Assembly (NCBI GenBank): GCA_038229715.1
Contig: JBBROD010000010.1
Location: 10,827 to 74,826, forward strand
From: JANMES01 sp038229715
Lineage (GTDB): Bacteria > Planctomycetota > Phycisphaerae > Tepidisphaerales > Tepidisphaeraceae
DNA length: 64,000 nucleotides
Direction: 5' to 3'
The notes under the pieces are model-generated. The model was not told the DNA's origin and searched no databases. It worked only from the letters and a program-made list of their open reading frames with translations. Shown here piece by piece: positions 15,022-23,129 of this stretch (the stretch's first letter is position 1; every line of letters begins with the position of its first letter). The position numbers and the translations under genes are program-made.

Positions 15022-15281
15022 AGCCCGCCCCCACGCTGCTCCGCTGCACGGCGCAGTTCCCTGGCGAACGCAGTGCTATCGGTAATATCAGTTCTGTCCG
15101 CCCACATTCCCACCGCTTCAGATGCGGCAATTTCTGCCCCGGTGGCGTTGCCGGTTTTCGCAGGGACAAGCACGACATCGCCGACCACCCGTAGCGTCAA
15201 CGGTTGATCGACCGGCAAATCCACCGGCCCGTCGGGAACCAGCACCTTTCCATCAAAATGGCAGTGGATCGTCGTCCTCAT
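15018..15281 (-). CDS. antitoxin paired with the VapC toxin
   Basis: An 87-residue protein. It opens MRTTIHCHFDGKVLVPDGPV and continues LPVDQPLTLRV, the short beta-barrel beginning common to a family of VapC-associated antitoxins that are AbrB-like or DUF104-like. The C-terminal half (FARELRRAAEQRGGGL) is helical and would wrap the toxin. The stop overlaps the toxin start (ATGA), the normal order for such pairs. The 14-base gap to glgB contains no promoter, so the pair probably uses a promoter in the 3' end of glgB or reads through. Confidence 0.75.
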   Translation of the reverse strand: MRTTIHCHFDGKVLVPDGPVDLPVDQPLTLRVVGDVVLVPAKTGNATGAEIAASEAVGMWADRTDITDSTAFARELRRAAEQRGGGL

Positions 15282-15295
15282 GGTGTGGGATTATA

Positions 15296-17332
15296 TCACA
15301 CCGGTGCCAAAACCTGCATGCTCCGCGCCGGCAGGTACACCTGAATGCTCTGCGGCCGGCCCGCGTGGGCGGCCTTTTGCAGCGGGTACGTAATCTGCTC
15401 CGCCGTCAAACCCGGGCCGGCGAAGCGTTTGTCGTCGGTGTTCAGGATCACCTTGTAGTTCTTCGGATCGGGCACGGGAATGCGCCAGTCGCTGTAGCTG
15501 TTGTGCCCGTGCAGGTTGAGCACGAACACCAACGGCCCGCGGCGGTAGATCAACTGTTTGTTTTCTTCATGCACGTACAACTGCTCGATCAGCGGGTCAG
15601 TCAGCAGGTTGTATTGCACATCGAGTTGCTGCATGGCAGCGTCGAACGCCTGCAAGCCGCTGTAGCGGAGGAGCGGATCGTCGGCCAAGTGCCACTGCCG
15701 GCGGCAGTAGTGGTAGCTGTAGCCGTTGCCTTCGCGGGGGAAGTCGATCCACTCGGGGTGGCCGAACTCGTTGCCCATGAAGTTGAGGTAACTTTCGCCG
15801 GCGAGGCTGAAGGTGATCAGCCGTAGGATTTTGTGCAGCGCGATCCCGCGATCGATCACCACCGACTGCTGCGTGTACGCCATGTTCCAGTACATCTCCT
15901 GATCCATTAGGCGGAAAGCCAGCGTCTTGTCCCCCACCAGCGCCTGATCGTGCGACTCGGCGTAGCCGACATGCTTCTCCGTATGCCGGCGGTTCAGCAT
16001 CGTGCTGAAAATGTTTGCAAGTTCCCAGTCTTCGTCCTTCTTCTCTTTCAACAGCTTGATCCAGTAATCCGGCACGCCCATCGACAGGCGGTAGTCGAAC
16101 CCGATTCCACCCTCCTCCACCTTACGCGCGATCCCCGGCATGCCGCTGACGTCCTCGGCGATCGTAATCGCGCCCGGCTTAACCAAATGAGCCACGCGGT
16201 TGGCCAGTTGCAGATACGCCACTGCGTCGCGGTCAACGTTGCCGCCGAAATAGTCGTCGTAGCTGCTGAACGCCTTCCCCAAGCCGTGATCGAGGTACAT
16301 CATGCTCGTCACGCCGTCGAAACGGAAACCATCGAAACGGTATTCTTCCAGCCAGTACCGAACGTTGCTGAGAAGGAACCGCTGCACCTCGTACTTGCTG
16401 TAGTCGAACAGCAGCGAATCCCACGCCACATGCATCCCGCGCGCGCCGGCGTGAAAATACTGATGATCGGTCCCGTCAAAAAGGTTGAGCCCTTCCTGCG
16501 TGTTCTTCACCGAATGGCTATGCACCACATCCAGAAGCACCCGAATGCCCAGGCTGTGCGCAGTGTCGATCAGGCTCTTAAGCTCCTCCGGCGTGCCGAA
16601 CCGGCTGCTGACGGCATAAAAATTGCTGACGTGATACCCAAAGCTGCCGTAATACGGATGCTCCTGGATCGCCATCAGCTGAATCGCGTTGTACCCCAAC
16701 CCGGCCACGCGCGGCAGGACGTGCTGCTCAAACTCCTTGAAGCTGCCGACCTTCCCCTCCTCCTGCGCCATGCCGATATGCGCCTCGTAAATCCGCAATC
16801 CGCCTTTGAGGGAGGATGGATCAGCGTGCCGCCAGTGGTACGGCTCCGGCGGACTCCAATATTGCCCAACGAACGATGACGGGCCGTCCTGCATCACGCG
16901 ATGAATGTACGCGGGGATGCGGTCCATCGTCGTGCCGTTATCGTGAACGACATGAACCTTCACCTTGCTGCCGTGGGTGAGGCGGTCGGCGAATTTTTCA
17001 TCGGGAAGGAACAGCGACCAAACGCCGAACTCGTCGCGCACCAGCGGATTGCCAAAACGATCCCAGTTGTTGAAATCGCCGATCAGCCGAAGTTGCAGTG
17101 CTGCCGGCGCCCATTCGCGAAACCACACGCCGGGTTTGTCGAACAACTCGCCACGATTGAAGCCGAAGTAACGGTGTCCCTCGCTGATCGCGCCGAGCAG
17201 CCCGCCGGTGGCGTTAAAACGCATCGCCAGGGATTCGTAATGTCGATGGCGTTCACGGAGCGGGTGTTCAAAATTTTTGAGCCACGGGTCAAAATCGATC
17301 AAAGCCGTGCCGTCGGTGCGGGATGTGGACAT
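15296..17332 (-). CDS. glgB: 1,4-alpha-glucan branching enzyme (eukaryotic-type GH13_8)
   Basis: A 678-residue branching enzyme that moves alpha-1,4 segments to alpha-1,6 branch points in glycogen. An N-terminal CBM48 (FREWAPAALQLRLIGDFNNW) is followed by the GH13 barrel: LLDVVHSH, the nucleophile in DGFRFDGVTSMMY, the acid in ITIAEDVSGMP, and the third acid in YAESHDQALVGDKT. The MMYLDHG and GNEFGHPEWIDFPREGN blocks are typical of the eukaryote-like subfamily, also found in planctomycetes. The ATG at 17332 is preferred; the longer frame to 17512 overlaps gmhA with an unlikely composition. Confidence 0.94.
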   Translation of the reverse strand: MSTSRTDGTALIDFDPWLKNFEHPLRERHRHYESLAMRFNATGGLLGAISEGHRYFGFNRGELFDKPGVWFREWAPAALQLRLIGDFNNWDRFGNPLVRDEFGVWSLFLPDEKFADRLTHGSKVKVHVVHDNGTTMDRIPAYIHRVMQDGPSSFVGQYWSPPEPYHWRHADPSSLKGGLRIYEAHIGMAQEEGKVGSFKEFEQHVLPRVAGLGYNAIQLMAIQEHPYYGSFGYHVSNFYAVSSRFGTPEELKSLIDTAHSLGIRVLLDVVHSHSVKNTQEGLNLFDGTDHQYFHAGARGMHVAWDSLLFDYSKYEVQRFLLSNVRYWLEEYRFDGFRFDGVTSMMYLDHGLGKAFSSYDDYFGGNVDRDAVAYLQLANRVAHLVKPGAITIAEDVSGMPGIARKVEEGGIGFDYRLSMGVPDYWIKLLKEKKDEDWELANIFSTMLNRRHTEKHVGYAESHDQALVGDKTLAFRLMDQEMYWNMAYTQQSVVIDRGIALHKILRLITFSLAGESYLNFMGNEFGHPEWIDFPREGNGYSYHYCRRQWHLADDPLLRYSGLQAFDAAMQQLDVQYNLLTDPLIEQLYVHEENKQLIYRRGPLVFVLNLHGHNSYSDWRIPVPDPKNYKVILNTDDKRFAGPGLTAEQITYPLQKAAHAGRPQSIQVYLPARSMQVLAPV

Positions 17333-17414
17333 GTCCGGTGCCTCCAGAGACGCGATCGCAACGGCGGGAATTGTAGCGTATAAACCGCCGCCCCGCTTCG
17401 CTGCGCGACGTAAT

Positions 17415-17972
17415 TCACACCTTGGAGTCGATCCATTCGCAGAGGGTATGGTAGAGAAGGAGGTGGCCTTCCTGCACGCGCGCCGTGTTGAGCGACGGGA
17501 CGAGCAATTCAAAATCGCATTGCCCGCGGAGCTTCCCGCCGTCTTTGCCGAGGAAGGAGGCTGTCTTCAGGTTTTGCAGCTTGGCCTGCTCGACCGCTTT
17601 GACGACGTTGGCACTATTCCCGCTGGTGGTGAAAACGATCAGAATGTCGCCGGGATTGCCGAGGGCTTCAACCTGGCGCTGAAAGACGGATTCGAACCCG
17701 AAATCATTGCCCGCGCAGCTGATCGCCCCCGCGTCGGCCAGTGCGACGGCCGCCAGCGCTCGGCGCGTTTTGTGGTAGCGGACGCTGAGCTCCTCGGCGA
17801 GGTGGATCGCGTCGCAGGCGCTCCCGCCATTGCCGGCGGTCAACACTTTGCCGCGGTACTGCCAGCAGTCAAACATCGCTTGGCCGAGCTTTTCGAGCGT
17901 CGGCGAAAGCTGCCGCAGCCCGTCGTGCATCGCCGCATGGCCGGCGAGTGATTCTTGCAGAAAAGATTTCAT
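17415..17972 (-). CDS. gmhA: phosphoheptose isomerase (SIS domain)
   Basis: A 185-residue SIS-domain protein of the GmhA/DiaA group. GNGGSACDAIHLAEELSVRY is the sugar-phosphate binding loop with the catalytic-region His and Glu, and LIVFTTSGNSANVVKAVEQA is the second SIS loop. GmhA converts sedoheptulose 7-phosphate to the heptose precursor of lipopolysaccharide inner core. The C-terminal HLLLYHTLCEWIDS keeps the family's histidine region. The ATG at 17972 starts the usual MKSFLQESL helix. It lies 82 bases upstream of glgB on the same strand. Confidence 0.88.
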   Translation of the reverse strand: MKSFLQESLAGHAAMHDGLRQLSPTLEKLGQAMFDCWQYRGKVLTAGNGGSACDAIHLAEELSVRYHKTRRALAAVALADAGAISCAGNDFGFESVFQRQVEALGNPGDILIVFTTSGNSANVVKAVEQAKLQNLKTASFLGKDGGKLRGQCDFELLVPSLNTARVQEGHLLLYHTLCEWIDSKV

Positions 17973-18061
17973 AGTCCCTCGACGCGCGCAGATCGTTCGC
18001 ACGCGGCAAGGCCAAGGATAACCGCAAACCCGCGAGAGATGCTATTTGGCGGGAACGGTGT

Positions 18062-18240
18062 GGTAGGTCAGTTTGGAATCACGGGGATTGCATTTGATGG
18101 GAACTCGACCGTACCACGGGCCTCCGGCCCGTGCTAACGGCGCAACAATGCCTGCGAGGTCAACCTTTTCAAAGTCCTTAAGCGCTCGGCACGGGCCGGA
18201 GGCCCGTGGTACGGTCGAGCTTTCAGACTAACCCACTACC
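18062..18240. mobile_element. MITE-like palindromic element, copy 1
   Basis: The left end GGTAGGTCAGTTTGGAA (18062-18078) is the inverted, slightly degraded copy of the right end TTCAGACTAACCCACTACC (18222-18240). Inside, a 20-base or longer inverted pair (GACCGTACCACGGGCCTCC near 18107 and GGAGGCCCGTGGTACGGTC near 18198) forms a long stem. The termini match those of the element at 52644-52818 but the cores differ. No coding frame was seen. Confidence 0.6.
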
Positions 18241-18264
18241 GAGAATGAGGCTTTCCCAAACCTG

Positions 18265-18582
18265 CTAGCCACCCCAGAATTTGGTCCAATCGCCTTTGGA
18301 CAGGATCAACGCAACTACCACGTAGAGGAACGTCGCCCAATTCCCCAGCAGCATGACGGCTGCGATCCACAACCCGCCGATGAGCGACGACTTTTCGCGA
18401 TGGCCGATCCAGGCGCAGAAGAGGATCAGTCCCATGTACACGTCAACAAACGTCACCTTGCCCCAAGGCAGCGCCCAGAGTTGGCCGACCTCTTTCCAAC
18501 CGCCGCCGGACTTGAAACCGTACGCCAGCCCGACGGTCATGATGACGAACCCGGCGACGGCGAACGCGATGGCGATTTTCAT
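18265..18582 (-). CDS. small membrane protein, DUF1475-like
   Basis: A 105-residue protein with three hydrophobic helices (IAFAVAGFVIMTVGLAYGF, FVDVYMGLILFCAWIGH, IAAVMLLGNWATFLYVVVAL). The LPWGKVTFVDVYMGL and GNWATFLYVVVAL blocks resemble the DUF1475 family, whose function is unknown. The ATG at 18582 has a good ribosome site (AGGAG, 7 bases upstream); a TTG two codons earlier is less likely. It stands alone between a palindromic repeat and a MITE-like element. Confidence 0.65.
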   Translation of the reverse strand: MKIAIAFAVAGFVIMTVGLAYGFKSGGGWKEVGQLWALPWGKVTFVDVYMGLILFCAWIGHREKSSLIGGLWIAAVMLLGNWATFLYVVVALILSKGDWTKFWGG

Positions 18583-18612
18583 AAACAACTCCTGACTTAC
18601 AACTTCTAAAGT

Positions 18613-18704
18613 TACCGCGAAGACGCGAAGTCGCGAAGTCGCGAACCATACTAGAAATTAGAATCACCCGAATTTCTTCGCGTTCATCTTCGCGCCTTCG
18701 CGGT
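18613..18704. repeat. palindromic repeat of CGCGAAG units
   Basis: The left arm (18613-18645) reads ACCGCGAAGACGCGAAG then TCGCGAAGTCGCGAA. The right arm (18673-18704) reads TTCTTCGCGTTCATCTTCGC then GCCTTCGCGGT. Units recur every 8 to 11 bases. It sits between the DUF1295-methyltransferase stop and the DUF1475-like gene. Confidence 0.9.
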
Positions 18705-18713
18705 TGTTTTTAG

Positions 18714-20573
18714 TTATTTTAGAAGCTCTTTATCAACCGGCTTGTTGAACAAATAGTGGCTGACGAACCATTCCTGACCGTCGCGGTAGCCCCACAGTTC
18801 CGCGCAGGCCATGAAGAATACGCGCCATCGGTTGAACCATCGAGCGGCCTCGGCAGCGCCGTATGATTGGATAAGAATCGCCATCGCCGCGGATTTATTC
18901 GCGTCGAGATTGGCCAGCCAGGCGTTGGCGGTTTTCTCGTAGTGCCCGCCGCCCCATCGCCAGCGGCGGGCGATCGTCAGATCGTCCTGAAAATGCAGCG
19001 GCAGTTCGTCGCTGGGCATGATCCCGCCGGTGAAAAAGTATTTGCCCAGCCAGTTGTCCGATCCTTCGGTCTGAAACTCGTACGCGAAGGTTTGATGCAC
19101 GAAGATGTGCATGAAAAACTTCCCGCCCGGGCGCAGCCAGTTCGCCACCCGGCCGAACAGTTTGCGGTAGTTGCGCATGTGCTCGAACATTTCCACCGAC
19201 ACCACGCGATCGAACCGCCGATCGATTGTGAATGCGTTCATGTCGGCGGTGATGATTTCAAGATTGTTCAGGCCGCGCCGGTGGGCTTGATCAAGTATGA
19301 ATGCCCGCTGCGGAGCGGAATTCGACACACCCACAATCCGGCTGGCGGGATATTTTTCCGCCATCCACAGCGACAGCGAACCCCAACCGCAGCCGAGTTC
19401 GAGCACATCCATGCCATCGGATAAATCCGCGTGTTCACACGTCAGCGCCAAGCCGCGCGCCTCGGCTTCGTCGAGCGATTTCACGCTGTCCGGCCAGTAC
19501 GTGCTGGAATATTTGCGGTGCTTTCCCAGCGCCAGCCCGAAAAACTCCGGCGGCAATTCATAGTGCTGCTCGTTCGCCTTCTCCGGCACGGGGGCGATCG
19601 GTCCGGCGTCCATCTGATCGATGAACGCCGTCAGCGATTCCTGCTGGCACTCACAATCGCCGCGATTTTCCTCGCGGAGACGCTGAGCACACAACCCGCG
19701 AATACCTCGCCGAATCAAGGCGTCGGGAACCAATCCTCGCTCCATCAAATCAATGCTGAGTGACGTTGTTGTTTCGCTCATACGCTCACCTTCGTTTTTT
19801 TTCGGCGGCCAAGGAATGAATGCACTGGTCGTCTCCTGATACTTGCGATACGCCTCGCCGCGCGATTGGAGCGCGCGTTTTTCGGTGAATGGGATCCCGG
19901 TCACCTTGTACAAAAACACGCCCATCACCACCGGCCCGAAGAGCGTGGCCCACCAGTACGGCGAGCCCACGCCGATCAGCACGTACGTGAACCAGTGCAG
20001 CCATTCGAAAAAATAATTCGGATGACGCGAGTAGCGCCACAATCCGGTATCGCAGACTTTGCCCTTGTTGGCTGGATCATTGCGGAATCTGGCCAACTGC
20101 GCGTCGGCCAGCGCCTCACCGCCAACGGACATCAGCCACACAAGCCCGCCGGCGAAATCGAACCACTGCGGGAACTGAGCCGGGCTGCCGGCGGCGAAAT
20201 AGAGCGGCGTGGCGAACATCAGAGTCCAGATCGCCTGAATCTGGAAGAACGCGAAAAAACCGATCTGGGCTTTTTGGCCGAAGCTCGCGCGCATCGACTG
20301 GTAGCGTCCGTCTTCTGATTCGCCCGTCACCCGGCGAAACAGGTGAATGCCCAGCCGACACGCCCACACTAGAGCCAGACCGCTGATCAGCACGCGCCTA
20401 CCGAGCGGGGCCGCTCCACCCATCGCCAGCAGGGCGCACATCGCGCCCGTGCCGAACGACCAGACGACATCGACAATGCCCGCGTTGGTCCGGCGCCGTT
20501 GCCACAGCCAGGCGAGCGTCATCGCGGTGACCATCACCGCCAACCCGGCGAGATAGCGTTGCCAAAGCGTCAT
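18714..20573 (-). CDS. DUF1295 membrane protein fused to Cfa-like SAM methyltransferase
   Basis: A 619-residue frame. Residues 1-264 are a DUF1295 (steroid 5-alpha-reductase/ICMT-like) membrane domain with about seven helices and the motif LWRYSRHPNYFFEW. Residues 265-619 are a soluble class I methyltransferase related to cyclopropane-fatty-acid synthase: VLELGCGWGSLSLWMA is the SAM-binding loop and VSVEMFEHMRNY the post-motif. The domains are normally separate neighbouring genes. At the join an ATG (19781) is preceded by AAGGTGAG, so the methyltransferase may also be made alone (355 residues). It is the last gene of the lipid operon, overlapping DUF2878 by ATGA. Confidence 0.85.
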   Translation of the reverse strand: MTLWQRYLAGLAVMVTAMTLAWLWQRRRTNAGIVDVVWSFGTGAMCALLAMGGAAPLGRRVLISGLALVWACRLGIHLFRRVTGESEDGRYQSMRASFGQKAQIGFFAFFQIQAIWTLMFATPLYFAAGSPAQFPQWFDFAGGLVWLMSVGGEALADAQLARFRNDPANKGKVCDTGLWRYSRHPNYFFEWLHWFTYVLIGVGSPYWWATLFGPVVMGVFLYKVTGIPFTEKRALQSRGEAYRKYQETTSAFIPWPPKKNEGERMSETTTSLSIDLMERGLVPDALIRRGIRGLCAQRLREENRGDCECQQESLTAFIDQMDAGPIAPVPEKANEQHYELPPEFFGLALGKHRKYSSTYWPDSVKSLDEAEARGLALTCEHADLSDGMDVLELGCGWGSLSLWMAEKYPASRIVGVSNSAPQRAFILDQAHRRGLNNLEIITADMNAFTIDRRFDRVVSVEMFEHMRNYRKLFGRVANWLRPGGKFFMHIFVHQTFAYEFQTEGSDNWLGKYFFTGGIMPSDELPLHFQDDLTIARRWRWGGGHYEKTANAWLANLDANKSAAMAILIQSYGAAEAARWFNRWRVFFMACAELWGYRDGQEWFVSHYLFNKPVDKELLK

Positions 20574-21118
20574 GCCGTCACCTCCGCTTTCGGTGCGGCA
20601 GTTGTGGTAGCGCGGTTGAGTTGGATCAGGATCGGCAGTGCGTCAGCCCATTCGACCGCGATCGCAAGGAACGCCATCCCGCGCGGTGAGCCGATCTCGA
20701 TGGCGGAGAGTTTTTCGCCCGCGATGTACGCCAGCGGCCCGCCGACGAGCCCGACCACCGCCGCCACGATCGGTCGGCCGCGCAGTACGGAGAGCGAGCC
20801 GTTCAGCGTCGTGGCGAACCCGGCCCATAGCGCGACCATCCACAGCGGACTCGGCCCGGCGAGTTGCGCGTGGGCCGGAAAGCGCAGTAGCCCCGCGAAC
20901 ACCAATGCAGAATCGAGTACGTATCCGATCACCGCGCTGGCTGCGATTAAAATCGCGTCGCGCCGTAGATCAGTCGTCATCCCAAGCCGCACACCAACAA
21001 CCAAAACCGCCACCGCCACGCCCAGCCACGGCTGTCCGCGGCCGGCGCCGATCAGGCACGCAAACCAGAGTGCTTGGTACAACAGAAGATTAATCGCCTT
21101 GCTGATCATTCGTTGCAC
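20570..21118 (-). CDS. DUF2878 membrane protein
   Basis: A 182-residue integral membrane protein with five or so helices, matching the DUF2878 pattern: LLLYQALWFACLIGAG near the start, DSALVFAGLLRFP in the middle, APLWMVALWAGFATTLNGSL-type helix, and GGPLAYIAGEKLSAIEI. Its function is unknown, but in other bacteria it is usually next to Cfa-type methyltransferase, DUF1365 and FAD oxidoreductase genes, as here. Translation may begin at GTG 21118 or ATG 21109; the cfa stop is 2 bases upstream of the GTG. Confidence 0.8.
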   Translation of the reverse strand: MQRMISKAINLLLYQALWFACLIGAGRGQPWLGVAVAVLVVGVRLGMTTDLRRDAILIAASAVIGYVLDSALVFAGLLRFPAHAQLAGPSPLWMVALWAGFATTLNGSLSVLRGRPIVAAVVGLVGGPLAYIAGEKLSAIEIGSPRGMAFLAIAVEWADALPILIQLNRATTTAAPKAEVTA

Positions 21119-21120
21119 CG

Positions 21121-22368
21121 CTACGGGCGCTGCAGCAACAGCTGCGACGTGCCGATGTATCGCTCTTCAAAACCAGCCTCGCAGTAGCAGAGGTAGTAAT
21201 TCCATAAGCGAATAAACCGCTCGGGATACCCCATCGCCCGAACCTGATCGACGCGATCAAAGAAATTGGCTCGCCAGGTGCGCAGCGTGGTCGCGTAGTG
21301 CGGGCCGATCTCTTCACGATCGACGAGCGTAAAGTCGCTCGCCTGTTTCATCGCCGCCGACATTGCTGACATCGAAGGCACGCAGCTGCCGGGGAAGACG
21401 TACCGCTGGATGAAATCGGTTTGCTTTCGGTACGCCTCGTACCGGTGGTCGGGCATGGTGATCGCTTGAATCAGCGCCGAGCCGCCGGGCTTGAGCAGCG
21501 AGGCACATCGCCCGAAATACGTCGGCAAAAATTCGTGGCCTACGGCTTCGATCATTTCGATGGAGACGAGCTTGTCGAACTGCCCCGTCAGATCACGATA
21601 GTCTTCAAGCAGTACGGTGATCCGGTCGCTGAAACCGGCGTCGGCAATCCGCTTTTGCGCCAAGTCGTACTGTTCCCTGGAGATTGTCGTCGTCGTCACG
21701 CGGCAGCCGTACCGGCCGGCCAGGTGGATCGCCAGCCCGCCCCAGCCGGTGCCGATTTCCAGCAAGTGATCGCTCGCAGTCAGATTCAGCTTTCGGCCGA
21801 CGCGGTCGAGCTTTGCGATCGACGCTTCCTCCAGCGTCATGCCCGGCCGATCGAAAACGGCACAGGAGTACGACAGCGTCGGATCAAGAAACAGCTCGAA
21901 CAAATCGTTCCCGAGGTCGTAATGATCCGCGATGTTCCGCCGGCTGCCCGATTTGGTGTTGGCGCGCATCGCGTGATACCACCGCCCGAGCAAAAGCCCG
22001 ATGCGCGACAGCCCGCGGTCGAGCCGATCGGCTTCTTCCGTGCCGCGAACGAAGATTCGGAAGAACGCGGTCAGGTCGTCGCAATCCCAGTCGCCGTCGA
22101 GATAAGTCGCCGCCGCCGCCAGGCTGCCGCCGGTCATGGCGCGGCGATAAAACCGGGGGCGGTTAATGCGGATCGTCGTCGCCAGATCCGCGCCTTGCCG
22201 GCCGATGATGGTTTCTTCGCCGGTGCTGTCGCGGACCGTGATCGACCCCTGCGGCAACGAGCGCAGCTTCATCAGCACTGCCGACCGGGCCGCTCGATCA
22301 ATCAGCCCGAACGCCGGCGGTTTGGTGATCATCTCAGGCAGAATGGAACTCGTCGTAGCGGAACTCAC
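21121..22368 (-). CDS. cfa: cyclopropane-fatty-acyl-phospholipid synthase family protein
   Basis: A 415-residue SAM-dependent enzyme of the Cfa/mycolic acid cyclopropane synthase family, which adds a methylene or methyl to the double bond of unsaturated acyl chains in membrane lipids. Landmarks are NIADHYDLGNDLFELFLDPTL, LLEIGTGWGGLAIHLAGRYG (SAM loop), YRDLTGQFDKLVSIEMIEAVG and YVFPGSCVPSMSAM. The GTG at 22368 overlaps the DUF1365 stop (GTGA) and has a strong AAAGGAGG ribosome site 6 bases upstream. The adjacent desaturase would supply its unsaturated substrate. Confidence 0.9.
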   Translation of the reverse strand: MSSATTSSILPEMITKPPAFGLIDRAARSAVLMKLRSLPQGSITVRDSTGEETIIGRQGADLATTIRINRPRFYRRAMTGGSLAAAATYLDGDWDCDDLTAFFRIFVRGTEEADRLDRGLSRIGLLLGRWYHAMRANTKSGSRRNIADHYDLGNDLFELFLDPTLSYSCAVFDRPGMTLEEASIAKLDRVGRKLNLTASDHLLEIGTGWGGLAIHLAGRYGCRVTTTTISREQYDLAQKRIADAGFSDRITVLLEDYRDLTGQFDKLVSIEMIEAVGHEFLPTYFGRCASLLKPGGSALIQAITMPDHRYEAYRKQTDFIQRYVFPGSCVPSMSAMSAAMKQASDFTLVDREEIGPHYATTLRTWRANFFDRVDQVRAMGYPERFIRLWNYYLCYCEAGFEERYIGTSQLLLQRP

Positions 22369-23129
22369 GCCGTGCCTCCTTTAGAGGAAACCAGTGTTCG
22401 CGGATGGGCGTGGAACGGCACACGTTTGAGCCACAAACGCAGCGACTGCCAATAGATCGCGACAATCACGCTTACAGTCATCGCCGGGAAGCGGAGCAGC
22501 ACGCTTGCAAGGCTGCCGGCCGAGATCGGGCGACGCTGCATCGCCATCGTCGCGGAGAAAACCTTCTCCTGCCGCTCGTAATTTTCCATGTGAACCACCA
22601 GCCGATCACTCGGCTGATGCAGGCGCCAACGGTATTGCTGATCCATTCCCATGAACGGTGATACGTGAAAATCTTTGGCGAAGATGTACCGCCCGCCGGT
22701 TTCTTTGCTCGCATTGCACACGTAGCAGTGTCGCTCGTTCCAAGGCGTGTTATGCACTTCAGCCACGATCGCCTCGAGCTGCTCGCCGGTACGGTCGAAG
22801 CAATAGTAGAAGCTCACGGGGTTCATCACGTAGCCGAAGTAGCGGAGGTGCGTGAGCAGTCGGATCGGTCCCTCCGGAGACCGACCCAACTGCTGCTTCA
22901 CAACATCGCGCACGGATTTGTCCAAGGGCTCAGCCGGATCGCCGACATGATCTGCCCGGCGAAAACTCGCGAGGTTCCATCGCTCGATCGACCAGAACCA
23001 TCGGCGTTTAAACACCGTGTCCAGCTCAGCCAGATCGAGGTACATCATGTATAGCGAATACCCAAACGCATGCGTCACGGGTGAGCGCCGATGATGGCGG
23101 ACGACGCCTTTGTAAATGCAGCTGTTCAT
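22365..23129 (-). CDS. DUF1365 family protein
   Basis: A 254-residue DUF1365 protein: IYKGVVRHHRRSPVTHAFGY at the start, then LLTHLRYFGYVMNPVSFYYC, the family hallmark, and VAEVHNTPWNERHCYV. Its function is unproven; it is nearly always encoded beside an FAD-dependent oxidoreductase and a Cfa-type methyltransferase. The frame stays open upstream to 23777 but there is only antisense-type sequence inside the FAD gene, so I place the start at ATG 23129, which overlaps the FAD gene stop (ATGA). An ATG at 23135 is also possible. Confidence 0.88.
   Translation of the reverse strand: MNSCIYKGVVRHHRRSPVTHAFGYSLYMMYLDLAELDTVFKRRWFWSIERWNLASFRRADHVGDPAEPLDKSVRDVVKQQLGRSPEGPIRLLTHLRYFGYVMNPVSFYYCFDRTGEQLEAIVAEVHNTPWNERHCYVCNASKETGGRYIFAKDFHVSPFMGMDQQYRWRLHQPSDRLVVHMENYERQEKVFSATMAMQRRPISAGSLASVLLRFPAMTVSVIVAIYWQSLRLWLKRVPFHAHPRTLVSSKGGTA

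Noticed and set aside
21421..22455. 344-codon open frame on the plus strand opposite the cfa gene
   Set aside because: It is the antisense of a well-conserved gene; the peptide is rich in Arg, Ala and Gly with no domain, as GC-rich shadows are.
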